DNA from: Reticulitermes lucifugus
Lineage: Eukaryota; Arthropoda; Insecta; Blattodea; Rhinotermitidae
NCBI GenBank assembly: GCA_026260175.1
Contig: JAKCWW010001184.1
Coordinates: 26,495 to 46,908, forward strand
Reading direction: 5' to 3'
DNA length: 20,414 bases
In this document: positions 1 through 8,450 of the stretch, piece by piece
How positions within the stretch are numbered: the stretch's first letter is position 1
Layout of the letters: each line of letters starts with the position of its first letter
Made by a program: the position numbers and the translations under genes
The notes under the pieces: model-generated
The model's input: the letters and a program-made list of their open reading frames with translations, nothing else
Told to the model about the DNA's origin: nothing
The model's database searches: none

Positions 1-59
<59 letters not shown>
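1..59. repeat. (CA)n microsatellite, cut by the window edge
   Basis: Pure CA dinucleotide run from the first base. The true array probably extends upstream of the window. It abuts the C-terminal end of a minus-strand transposase relic, where the reverse-strand reading passes straight from transposase codons into a TG run. Confidence 0.98.
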
Positions 60-60
<1 letters not shown>

Positions 61-61
<1 letters not shown>

Positions 62-430
62 CTCCAGCCTGGAAATACAGATTCGACACTATTTCTTACG
101 AACTCTGGAGGAACAGAGAAAAAAGTATTTCGAATTTGTTGTTCCAGCTAATCTTGTGTTCTTGGTTTTGATCGGTAAACTTCCCCTTCGACCCAGCCCA
201 GAAAAAAGAAATCACAAGGTGTAAGATCGGGACTTCTCGGAAGACATTCTATTTATCCTCCACGCCCAATCCACTGACCAGAAAAATTGTAGTCGACCGT
301 GTCTGGCAAGTACATACATAAAGTTAAATGGTTGTGCCTCCTAAACGGAATGCTATATTGCTACGATTCTTACACCAATTTAGAGCTTATACACTACAAT
401 GTTCTGGCCAATACAATTTTCACCTTATTG
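61..430 (-). pseudogene. DDE transposase relic A (Tc1/mariner superfamily), C-terminal part
   Basis: Read on the minus strand, this stretch gives broken frames that line up with the C-terminal half of insect Tc1/mariner-superfamily (IS630-like) transposases, of the type often annotated next to a DUF4817 helix-turn-helix domain. Visible blocks in order are a degraded AFQQDGAPPH-type region near 330-370, then WIGRGG, then PRSPDLTPCDFFF (the block carrying the third catalytic acid), then GEVYRSKPRT, LEQQIRNTF and VPPEFVRNSVESV close to base 75. Frameshifts and stops separate the blocks, so it is dead. The N-terminal half is not recognisable. It faces relic B head to head. The family match is from memory; the block order is seen directly. 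The left limit on the N-terminal side (about 430) is approximate. Confidence 0.75.
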
Positions 431-519
431 CTGGTGAATAGGCACAGCGATTAAGCGTACGCGAATGTACGCAAGGAGCTGCCAGGTACGAGGTGTGGCA
501 GTCTGTCACATAAGCGTCG

Positions 520-1465
520 CGATGGTGGAAAGTAACACATGGTAGAGATGCTACCCTCAATGCAAGAATCGTTACAGACTATCACAGGAAAGTGATGACA
601 TTAGGTCCCGTTAAACATGAAAGTCGAGCAGAGACACCATCAACATCCCATACGGAGGAGAATGTGAACGTTGTAGAAAATACGTTCCAGAGAATCCCAG
701 GGAAATCTGTACGGCAGGCAGCTAGGTAAAGTGGGTTGACACTGCACACTTTGAGAACTGTTCCGCTGAAAGAACAGCATTATCGCTCTTTGAAACCCCA
801 CTTCGTTCAAGAGCTCTTTCCTGAGGACTGCGATCGCTGCACGGAGTTTTCAAAGATTACGCTGGCATGGAAGGGTGACAATTCCAAACTGCTGAAAATA
901 TTCTGTGAACCGATTATGCTGTTTCAATGTAGGCATTTTGTTAATCCTCACAATTAACTGGACTGATCGTGATCCAATTATGACAGCGAATGCAGTCGAG
1001 ACCCTAAGTAACTGTGTGGTGTGGAATGACTGTTACAAAGCTTATCGGTCACTTCTTGCTGCGAGCTACTTCAATATGTTGGGCAATTTCGCGTTTTACA
1101 CTGTTTCTCAATGGAACAACTATGATGAACTTGAAACAATATGGAGCACCATCATATTTGACACTTCTCGTTCGTTCGTAGTTTGACAAACATTTTCCTG
1201 GTTGGTGGATTGGGCGTCGAGGACTAACGTCCACCAAGTCTCGATATTTCTCTGTGTGATCTCTTTCTCTGGGGCTGGGCCAAAACGATAGTCTACCGAC
1301 CAAAACCAAGAATATGACTAGAGCTGAAACAACACAATTCGAGACACATTTGCAGCTGTTCCGCTTGACTTAATAACGAAAAGTATGTGCGCGTGTGTGT
1401 GTGTGTGTCTTACAGGTTACGGAAATGTGTGCAAAACTCTGAAGCCTATGTCGAAACCTAGCACT
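520..1465 (+). pseudogene. DDE transposase relic B (same family as relic A), nearly full length
   Basis: Plus-strand relic with the expected domain order. From about 590 comes the DNA-binding region, with PSTSHTEENVNVVENTFQR followed by GKSVRQAAR and a second helix-turn-helix (LTLHTLRTV). Then HYRSLKPHFVQEL, the pre-catalytic stretch before LFQCRHFVNPHN near 915-953, YGAPSYLTLLVR near 1141 (the block holding the second catalytic acid), WIGRRG near 1207, SLDISLCDLFLWGWAK near 1237 (third catalytic acid region), and RDTFAAVPLDLITKSM near 1344. At least three frameshifts and several stops are needed to join these blocks, so the gene is dead. The catalytic acids are not all preserved: the QDGA block reads as YGA. 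A (GT)n microsatellite sits inside the last codons. Start and end are estimates, because N-terminal similarity fades before about 590. Confidence 0.75.
1393..1408. repeat. (GT)8 microsatellite inside transposase relic B
   Basis: Eight GT units preceded by a GTGCGC variant. The run lies within the C-terminal codons of relic B, where related transposases read roughly KSVESVPGRLRKC, and recognisable sequence resumes after it (GYGNVCKTL). Confidence 0.95.
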
Positions 1466-1789
1466 ATATGATAGTGTATGGACTTTAAAATAGAAGAATT
1501 GTAGCAACATACCACAGACTGACTCAGAAGAAACCCGACAGTACGGCACCTAGTGGCAGAAAGCTGTACTACCCTGTTCCAGCAGTAAGTTAAGGAACTT
1601 TTGGATATGCCTCCGTATGCGTCATTAGTTGTGATGATTAACCATTTTTTTTCAGATCGTGTGTCTGTCTGCGTGATATTTATACAAGTACAGTCTCCAA
1701 AAAAGTGAGTTTTGTGAACCAGTACCTTCATAGGTTGTATGCTGTAGAAAGAGATTTCTCACTCGCCCTGTTAGTGATGAATTCTCAGA

Positions 1790-2285
1790 ATAACTGCGAA
1801 TTCTCAGCGTAACAACTGGGCCTACTGATTGAGCTGCAGAACATCCAATGTTATTCCATGAACTACCATTACGTTATGTTATGGTTAATTACAAAAATTT
1901 TGATACAAATTTTTGAACACCTTTCCGATTGCGAGAGTGCATCCTATGCGTTTCATCACGAGGACAGTGCAAGAGCTCACACAGAAAACAATTCTAATCG
2001 TTGTTTAGTGTGTCTTTGGTGACAATAATCAGCAGGGGGCTTTGGCCTTCTCGTTCACTTGATCTGAACCCGTGCGATTTTTACGTGTGAGGCATGTTGA
2101 AGGATGAAGTGTGTAGTGTTAATCCTGGCAGTAAAGACGGTGTCTGAGAATATTCAGGCTGCAAAGTCTTAAATTTCAGCAGCAGGTCCTCGACGTGAAA
2201 TGAACGTGCTTCTTAGACGCGACGCGTGTCCACGAGCTGAATGAAACAACTTACATCAGCTTCTTTGAAAATGTTGACTAAAAAT
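1790..2285 (+). pseudogene. DDE transposase relic C (different Tc1/mariner-superfamily lineage), C-terminal half
   Basis: Blocks in order are ILIQIFEHLSD near 1898, FHHEDSARAHTENNS near 1950 (equivalent of the QDGATxHTA block with the second catalytic D retained), IISRGLWPSRSLDLNPCDFY near 2026 (third catalytic acid block, D retained), then after one stop GMLKDEVCSVNP, and finally a degraded NNVLLRRDACPRAE-like tail near 2200 ending in HQLL. The tail matches the C-terminal signature of a large insect transposase group whose proteins end with a RRCxxCxxxxGxHFxHLL-like motif. The TGA after CDFYV replaces the expected TGG (Trp), and frames switch at least twice, so it is inactive. The ILIQIFEHL and HLL-like features differ from relics A and B, so this is a separate insertion. 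The N-terminal half is missing or unrecognisable. Confidence 0.75.
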
Positions 2286-2289
2286 ATAT

Positions 2290-3086
2290 ACTCTTAACTG
2301 CAGCACATTGAGGCTAGAAGTTCAAACATCTCTGAACACGGTGAGTAATATTAACTGCATTACGCTAAAATAAAACGCATGAATCTCGATTGACGGAAAA
2401 CTGAAATAGCGACGGGACGTGAGCAAATATGTGGCAGAGGAAATAACGACCCTCTGTGAAAATTATGATAAATATAGCAGAATGAAAGGAAAGGTGAAGA
2501 ATGAGGAACAATGAAAATTACGAAAAAATTGGATGAAGCGGAATAACTGGTTTCAACAAAAAACCCATACACACCGAGCAGACAAGAAGTCGAAAAGTGA
2601 TAAATGAAAAGCCACAAATATCAGAAAAAACTTTATTGATTTGGCTGTTAAACACTCAAGGACCTAGCGCCCGCTTTAAACAGGGTTCGAGCAATTAATG
2701 TTTGGCGGCTCGATTAAAATCTCATCGTCTGAACTGAAGAGACAGAAAGAGACAGACGTGAGCCCACGCGGGACGCAGAGATGACGAAAAGACAGCGCGA
2801 AGAGGAATTTATGATTGACGAGCGTGTCAAACCGTCTTCTTACTTTGTATAGCATCGTATCAGTAACCTTCGACAGAATACGCAACAGCATAAGCTCAGT
2901 TACGTCATTTAGTTACAGTGAACGGCTTGGCACAGAGCAACATGACTCACGCTCGCGACGCAGCGTCCTGCTATCTGCTCCGCAAAATGGGGGAAGGAAG
3001 GGTAATAAGCTGCGGCGCATCGAACTCTGGTGTACTGTGCTGCTCACTGCAGTGATGTGGTACGTCGCCTGAGATAGTGAACTGAA
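2290..3086. other. Unassigned stretch between transposase and LINE relics
   Basis: Only short open frames on both strands (85 codons or fewer) with no recognisable domain. The part 2740-3070 is richer in G+C than its surroundings, and frames on both strands stay open there, as expected by chance in such composition. It may be the decayed upstream part of the LINE that follows, but I see no reverse transcriptase motif (no YxDD). Confidence 0.5.
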
Positions 3087-3655
3087 ATACACACGTCTAT
3101 TACTTTGCCTATTTTGTATTGGTGTAAAACTTGGTCTTTCATATTCAGAGAAAAACATCGGCTGTGGACATCTGAGAACAGGATGTTGAAGGTATTTAGA
3201 TCTAAGGATATGGAAGTAGCACGAGACTGGAGAAAACTGCATAAAGAGGAGCTTCATAATTTGGGTATATGTTCAAATAGTATATGGGTGATGGAATCCA
3301 AGCTGATGAGATGGACGGGGCATGTGGCCCCTGTGAGGAAAAGCAAAAATACATACAGAGTTCTGGTGGGAAAACCTGATTGAAAGAGGCCATTTGCAAA
3401 ACCAAGGTGTACATAAGATAAGATAGGATAAGATAAGACATTAGAAAGATAGTAAGACTGACACAGACAGACAGATAGATTAAAATGGATCTTAAAGATA
3501 CTGGATGGAAATGTGTGGACTGAATTAACTGGCTCAGGATAAAGACAAGTGGGAGGCTCTTGTGAACGCAGTAACGAATCTTCGAGCCCTATAACGCAGG
3601 CAATTTTTTGAACTACTTCTCGAGAACGACTCTGCACCAAGCATTTAAGTGAACT
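3087..3655 (+). pseudogene. LINE (non-LTR retrotransposon) 3' end, C-terminal tail of the reverse transcriptase ORF
   Basis: The longest open piece (3105-3383, 92 codons) reads LPILYWCKTWSF, EKHRLWTSENRMLKVF, WRKLHKEELHNLG, then MRWTGHVAPV and YRVLVGKPD. This is the tail downstream of the reverse transcriptase catalytic domain in a common arthropod non-LTR element (typical forms LYGCETWSL and MRWAGHVARM). After an interruption the homology resumes at 3483 with KMDLKDTGWKCVD, then in other frames DKDKWEALVNAVTNLRA and a short NFLNYFSRTTL tail. The catalytic domain is absent, as in a 5'-truncated insertion, and there are stops and frameshifts. The exact clade cannot be fixed from this piece. 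It once contributed to reverse transcription of its own RNA and is now dead. Confidence 0.85.
3413..3480. repeat. Degenerate GATAA / GACA / GATA simple repeat within the LINE tail
   Basis: AAGATA and GATAA units grade into GACA and GATA units. The block replaces the stretch where related LINE tails have the RPLGRPRRRW segment, and clear LINE codons lie on both sides, so it arose by insertion or expansion inside the LINE copy. Confidence 0.85.
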
Positions 3656-3659
3656 TTTG

Positions 3660-4168
3660 ATACATTATTTATGGAAGGGAAACCGTACATCAGAATTACC
3701 AGACTGTACGAACGGAAGGACAGCAGAAGAGACTTTTTTGCTCCAGACGAATATCATATTCCATGTTTTAAAATCATATATCTCTGTCTCTCTCTGCCAA
3801 ACCTTCGAGACGTTACCACAGAGGCCTACACAGCATACTTCACAGAGGCCGAGAGACGATAAACAAGCGGAAAGTACTGGTTTTAATACTTAGCGGGAAT
3901 TACTGTCCAGACACGTCCAGTAATTTTGTTCGAAGGAGAGACAGATGAGGCTTCTTCCTACGCAATCCTTCCGATTCTTCGTTCATACCCTTGTACCGCG
4001 AGCTATTTGAAGGCGCTTAACCGCAGCACTTATTAGAGTACTGCAAATTACCGGAGTAACGAACCGTTTTTGAGGCCCAGTGGTTAATATTTGTTCCATC
4101 CACTGTAAGATTAAAGAAAGTGTTCATTTTGTCACACACACACTGCATTGATGTTCCACATGATCTTC
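3660..4168. other. Unassigned stretch
   Basis: Two short overlapping plus-strand frames (3657-3893) carry no recognisable domain. There is a short TCTCTGTCTCTCTCTG pyrimidine run near 3780. Nothing else is supported. Confidence 0.4.
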
Positions 4169-4195
4169 ACAACAACAACAACAACAACAACAAAA
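4169..4195. repeat. (AAC)n microsatellite
   Basis: About eight uninterrupted AAC/CAA units ending in a short A run. Confidence 0.95.
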
Positions 4196-4756
4196 ACTAT
4201 TATTTTGTAACACCATGAACAGTTTGATCTTTATAATGTACATGTTCTGTGTTCTCTGTGGGGTTGAAACTGAAGTTTTGTAAATAATTTAAACTAATTT
4301 CATTCTTCCAAGTTCTGTAAACTACATTTACAATAGGATCGTTTTCCCTCTAAGACTACTCAGTACGTCACAAAACCATTTTTAAATAAATGCAACGTAC
4401 ATTCTCTTTTCTTTCCATAGCCCAGGTCTTTCACTCTTAGCACCATTCTTCGTTACGTCAAATATTTCTCAAAGTTATCGAAATTAATTCCTGTTGGTAA
4501 TTTCCCGACTGTCTGGTAGCATACATTTTACATTAGACGGAACTGTGGTAACAAACAGTTTCAGAGCTCTGAGCAGGAACTGAAATTAAGTAAACAACAC
4601 AATCTAATACCAAAGAATAGGTACTCAAACAGTCTTGGTCCAAATTCTTCACATTTCTGATAGTGTCCGCCATGTCAGACTCTCCTTGCCCATCTCTTTC
4701 ATCCTCGTTAAGCCAAACCACATGACCTTGACAGGCGGTGGCCATAACGATATAGG
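4196..4756. other. Unassigned AT-rich stretch
   Basis: A 70-codon minus-strand frame (4533-4745) shows no domain I recognise and contains acceptor-like pyrimidine-AG stretches by chance level. No gene is supported. Confidence 0.4.
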
Positions 4757-4780
4757 GTAATTGTGCCTATTTTCGCACAT
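4757..4780 (+). repeat. Left terminal inverted repeat of the pogo-like element
   Basis: Begins GTAATTGTGCC and includes TTTCGCAC. A second related box, TCTAATTTCGTAC, follows at 4784-4796. It pairs with 5665-5688. Confidence 0.6.
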
Positions 4781-5227
4781 ACGTCTAATTTCGTACACCG
4801 ATGCATTGTTTATGCTAAGTGCTTAAATCTGACCATGATTGATGGAAACTGTAACTTCAGATGTACAAGACATCTTGTGTGTCAGTTGACCGCCAGGAAG
4901 CGTGGATAATGGTCGTGCATTGGTTTACATTTATGTCTCTTCTTGAAATACTTCGCAGCATTCTGTTTATTGAGCATTTTGAATGTGTGAGTTATGTAGT
5001 AAAAATAACTTTGCACTACTGATAAACTCTAAATATACTGTAGTTTCGTTCGTATGCTGCATGCATTTAATAATTCTTTTATTTTACACCCGTAAAGGCC
5101 CGCCATATTACACGATACATGTGCCTAACTTCGCCCAACAAGTGTTGCCCTAATTTCGCACTATGCGAAATAAGGCCCATGGAGGTGTTTGCATCTCCCT
5201 TCAGTAAAGCCGAATTTATCGTTACAA

Positions 5228-5491
5228 ATGGGTCCAAAAAAACATAACACCTGGAAAAAGGACAATATGATGAGGGCAATAATGGCCGTTAGGAACAAGG
5301 AAATGAGTCTACTGCGATCTTGCTCACTATGTGAAGTGCCCAAATCAAAACTCAAAGACAATGCTAACAGTAAGTAGTGGAATATTGAAAAATTAGTCAA
5401 TATTCGAAGTTGTAGGAAGCCTGTCTTAAGTGAGGCAGATTTCCGGTCGTTTTTTCTGGAACAGGTTATGTGGGCGAAACTGGAAACTTAG
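5228..5491 (+). pseudogene. pogo-type transposase N-terminus (psq-like helix-turn-helix), broken
   Basis: From the ATG at 5228 the frame reads MGPKKHNTWKKDNMMRAIMA, then VRNKEMSLLRSC and VPKSKLKDNANSK. This fits the psq-type helix-turn-helix that opens pogo/Tigger/jerky transposases (basic start, a Y/W-x-x-x-x-L-x-x-A-hydrophobic-x-x-V-R core, then the recognition helix with V/I-P-x-S-T/K-L-x-D). One TAG at 5375-5377 interrupts it. The same frame then continues 37 codons, including SCRKPVLSEADF, matching the usual GRKPVLSxE linker just before the second DNA-binding domain. It then stops, and the CENPB-type second half and DDE catalytic core are absent. The ATG was chosen because homology begins there; an in-frame upstream ATG at 5189 adds residues without similarity. 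Confidence 0.7.
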
Positions 5492-5664
5492 TATTTCTAA
5501 TTTCGCACACCATACGTTTTTCTGTATTCCTTAAAAAGGGCAAAAATGAAAAAAATTAAAATTGACATAATGAATACGAAAGTATTTTCACCTAGAAACG
5601 TGTTCATACTGACAATTTTCATTTTCATGACACAGCACCCTTGTAATTTGGCCTTCGTCAAAAT

Positions 5665-5688
5665 GGGCGCGAAATTATTCACACTTAC
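5665..5688 (-). repeat. Right terminal inverted repeat of the pogo-like element
   Basis: The reverse complement begins GTAAGTGTGAATAATTTCGC and mirrors the left end at 4757. TA follows at 5689. Confidence 0.6.
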
Positions 5689-5689
5689 T

Positions 5690-7017
5690 ACACAGCAGAT
5701 TTAGACTCACGCACGCGCACTGCAGATCGGCTGTTCGACATGTCGAGAGTGTCGCTCCTGAACTTTTATCTCCTATTCTGTGGCGTTTAAGCTAAATAAC
5801 AACCATCAGTCATACCATCAATTATTAATGAGAATTAGTTTCCGTCAATCATAAATCAAATTAACCCATATGTACGTGTATATCAATATTAGATGCCTTC
5901 ATTCCTATTGTAGGCCCACTCATACCTGTAATAGCGCTCACGAATTTAATGTAACATTTTTGCTAGACAAAATAATCTCAGCACCAATTAAGGCAAATGT
6001 AATTTAAATTGTGGTCTACATACATGTTACATGCAGATTTAAATTACTTTATAATTACTGAAATACCAATCCCTGGTATCAAATAACGTACTGGTGGCTG
6101 CGAAGTGGCAAATGGAGGGGATCAAACGTAATGGTTTTTAAATTATCATCCACAAGCAGTGGCCCTGAAACTGTCGTCAATCCAACTTCGGTTCCACACC
6201 TTTTCCGAAATACTTATAGTTATTAATATAGTGAACATAATAAAACACACGCAATCAGCACACATATTTAGTTTATAAGTACCAGTCAATAGTTTTAATG
6301 GCTAGACAAGGACGCTACGCCTGCGTCTCTGAAATTGTCTGGTTCCTTCAACTGTCTTGACTAAAATTTAGTCCTCACTTCTAATCTTGTCCATTCGTGC
6401 TAAATATCGCGCCCACCTAATCCTCCTTGATTTATTCACCTTTAATGATAATTTCTGAAGAGTACCAATCAAGAAGCTACTCATTACACATTTTTCTTCA
6501 GCTTTCTGTTGCATTTTCCCTCAGAGGTTGCAATACTACACTCAGCATCACGCTCTGTAACACAATCTATGCACCTCCCTTAGGGCGAGAGCCATAAAAA
6601 GCATCAATCACCATAATTTAAGCCTCACCGTAAAAGTGAAGTCACGTTGAACTAAACGAGGTCGTAGTAGCAAGGTGAAAACAGATGGGAAATTTTGAAT
6701 TCATTTTAGGCGGTTTGTTTACAAGAACTGTGTGTTTTTTGGACACCTGGCGATAACACCACACAATACACTGTGTTCTGATAAGTTATAAATGAACAGA
6801 TCGCTCAACATTTAATTATTTTTGTTATCGTTTACCAATTAGTAAACGGTTAGCTTCAGAACGCAGTACAAAATTTAAATGTAGAATAAATATAATTAAG
6901 CAATGAAGTTACGATCATATGCTGCAAACACTGAAACGAAGGCTTTAAACAGAAAATGGAATTGAAATGTACACATTAAATAGCCTGTGTGAGACTTCCT
7001 ACGAGAGTTTTCTACAG
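5690..7017. other. Unassigned AT-rich stretch
   Basis: No open frame of note and no recognised repeat family. The only structure seen is a perfect 11-bp inverted repeat at 5999-6047, listed separately. Confidence 0.4.
5999..6047. repeat. Small perfect inverted repeat (11-bp arms)
   Basis: GTAATTTAAAT at 5999-6009 and ATTTAAATTAC at 6037-6047 with a 27-base spacer. It is AT-rich, so chance is quite possible. Confidence 0.5.
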
Positions 7018-7120
7018 GGGACTGCCGTGAAGCGACGCGTTACTTGCCGGCCCGACCTGACGGGAGAAGCATCCGTCTCTGGGACTTGAGTCTGCTTTCA
7101 CAAAAGACGCACTGCATGAG
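7018..7120 (+). other. Possible isolated coding exon (speculative)
   Basis: A pyrimidine-rich acceptor (TTTTCTACAG, ending 7017) and a donor (GAG then GTAAAA at 7121) bracket 103 bases that are clearly richer in G+C than the flanks. One frame, starting with GAC at 7020, is open throughout and reads in part YLPARPDGRSIRLWDLS. The other two plus-strand frames stop. PDGRSIRLWDL resembles the end of a WD40 blade (PDG-x-I-R-L-W-D), but one partial blade is weak evidence, and no partner exon was found nearby. It could be chance or part of an unrecognised mobile element. Confidence 0.2.
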
Positions 7121-8333
7121 GTAAAACAAAGTACTCGGTACGGTTCATTAAAGCACTCATCTGATTGATAAAAAGATATCAAAGTAATGTTACACATTCT
7201 GTGTCTTCCACCGACAGTTTAAGGTAAGTTGTAAAGAGGGTCCTTACTTATTCACGTGATATATGGTGTGTAGTTGGTAGACATGCATCAGAAGTCACAA
7301 CTGATTGTTAAAGGCAGCTTCGACATGTTGGAAATGTTTGAAATCCCGTCAACAGTGTGAAAATAGAGTGGAAATTCACAGCTCAGGCCATGAAGAAGAT
7401 AGAAGTGAAGGACCACATGCAGTATCCGCAAAACGTCGTCACCAACGAAATGGAATAAAAGCGAGCTCTAGTGTAATCCACGACTTAAATCGATCCTGAG
7501 CCAAGGTGTACGTAGAGTCTAGCAGCCCTGTAGAGAATACCGACTACTTCAGCGACGGCGGTGAAATTTCGACTTCCATTTCATGCCACTGAAAACCCGG
7601 ATGAAGTAATTTTTATAGCGTTTAGGAAGTTCCTCCTCTTTTTTTCAGTCTCGAGACCCTGTAATATTTCTGTTTGACGGCGGCACCTTTCTTTCATTTC
7701 TTGCGCCACGCTCTGTTCCCTTTACTTGATATAAAGAATTTTACACACTTATTTTCTTTCCTGACAAAAATCTTACACTGTGAGGGCGAAGAACAGCGAG
7801 AAAAGAGCCATTCAACCGTGTGGAAATCTTCTCTTTTTCAGACGTGTTCCGAGTAATAGGTGTACTTCAGCAGAGGAACCTTTCATTTTAACTTTGTATA
7901 GCCTTTCAATTTTCGGTTCACAATTCCTATTATAATTTAAATTCCTGATCCAATTGGTTGAACCTACTTAGGATATCCCGTTAACTTTCTGGTTTGCACG
8001 TACGTAATGGATATGAAATGGGATTAGGAAAGTCACGTCTAGGTTTGTTTTATAGAATATTTCTTCTTTGTTGCTAGGTTTTCGCGAAAGGTCCTTATAT
8101 CTGGTGTGGTAAAACCGCCTGTCTCAAAATTCATACCTGAAAATAATTTCATGAAACTTTAAACAATTTCAATTGTGACAAGATGCACGGTAAATACAAT
8201 GTAATTTGTTTTTTAAATTGTATGTACGTCACCAACCTGCAAGTTGAACTTAACTGCGGAATTCTATATATGCAAATATTATAAATGTAATCTACAACGT
8301 TTTAGCTAGTTTTAAAACTTGGTGTAAGAAATC
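7121..8333. other. Unassigned stretch
   Basis: A 64-codon plus frame (7305-7499) and a 60-codon frame (7674-7856) have no recognised similarity. Two plus frames overlap at 7330-7450. A second, from about 7345, reads IEWKFTAQAMKKIEVKDHMQ and looks mildly protein-like, but I cannot assign it. Confidence 0.35.
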
Positions 8334-8450
8334 CCTGAGGATGCCACAGTAGTGCCGAAACATGTTGGACTGATAAAAAAACTATATTATTGTGTATTTT
8401 GTACGTGCACTTAATAGGTTTAATAAAAGAAAAGTTGCGAACACAAAGTT
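8329..8450 (+). repeat. Repeat fragment carrying a CTGAGGA stem-loop GAAAC motif
   Basis: CTGAGGA (8335-8341) is followed by a short imperfect stem (CCAC / GTGCC around AGTA) and GAAACATGTTGG from 8357. An A-rich tail and AATAAAAG (about 8421) follow. The layout matches the motif at 19544, at 19442 (minus) and at 10841 in this window. I remember similar phrases as common interspersed repeats in insects. The element class is not established, and its boundaries are approximate. Confidence 0.45.

Larger units (their letters stand above)
4757..5688 (+). mobile_element. Deleted pogo/Tigger-like DNA transposon with terminal inverted repeats
   Basis: The ends form a terminal inverted repeat: GTAATTGTGCCTATTTTCGC at 4757 against the reverse complement of 5665-5688, which reads GTAAGTGTGAATAATTTCGC; 17 of 24 positions match by eye. 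TA lies immediately outside the right end (5689-5690) and two bases outside the left one (4753-4754), as expected of Tc1/mariner/pogo insertion. TAATTTCGCAC-like boxes recur inside, as subterminal repeats would. The interior encodes only the DNA-binding head of a pogo-type transposase (5228-5491). The DDE core is missing, so this roughly 930-bp copy cannot move itself. It could have been mobilised only by a full-length relative. The family is assigned from the encoded HTH and is moderately sure. Confidence 0.65.

Noticed and set aside
2815..3257. Overlapping short frames on both strands (2815-3072 plus, 2913-3257 minus) as genes
   Set aside because: The minus frame is partly the antisense of the LINE tail, and the plus frame has no recognisable domain. 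Simultaneous open frames fit the local G+C content.
3202..3640. Minus-strand frames of 79 and 128 codons, the latter the longest in the window
   Set aside because: They are antisense shadows of the LINE tail and its GATA insertion; the 128-codon frame includes a low-complexity run translated from that simple repeat.
4533..4745. 70-codon minus-strand frame as a small gene or exon
   Set aside because: No domain, no convincing splice boundaries, and no support from context.
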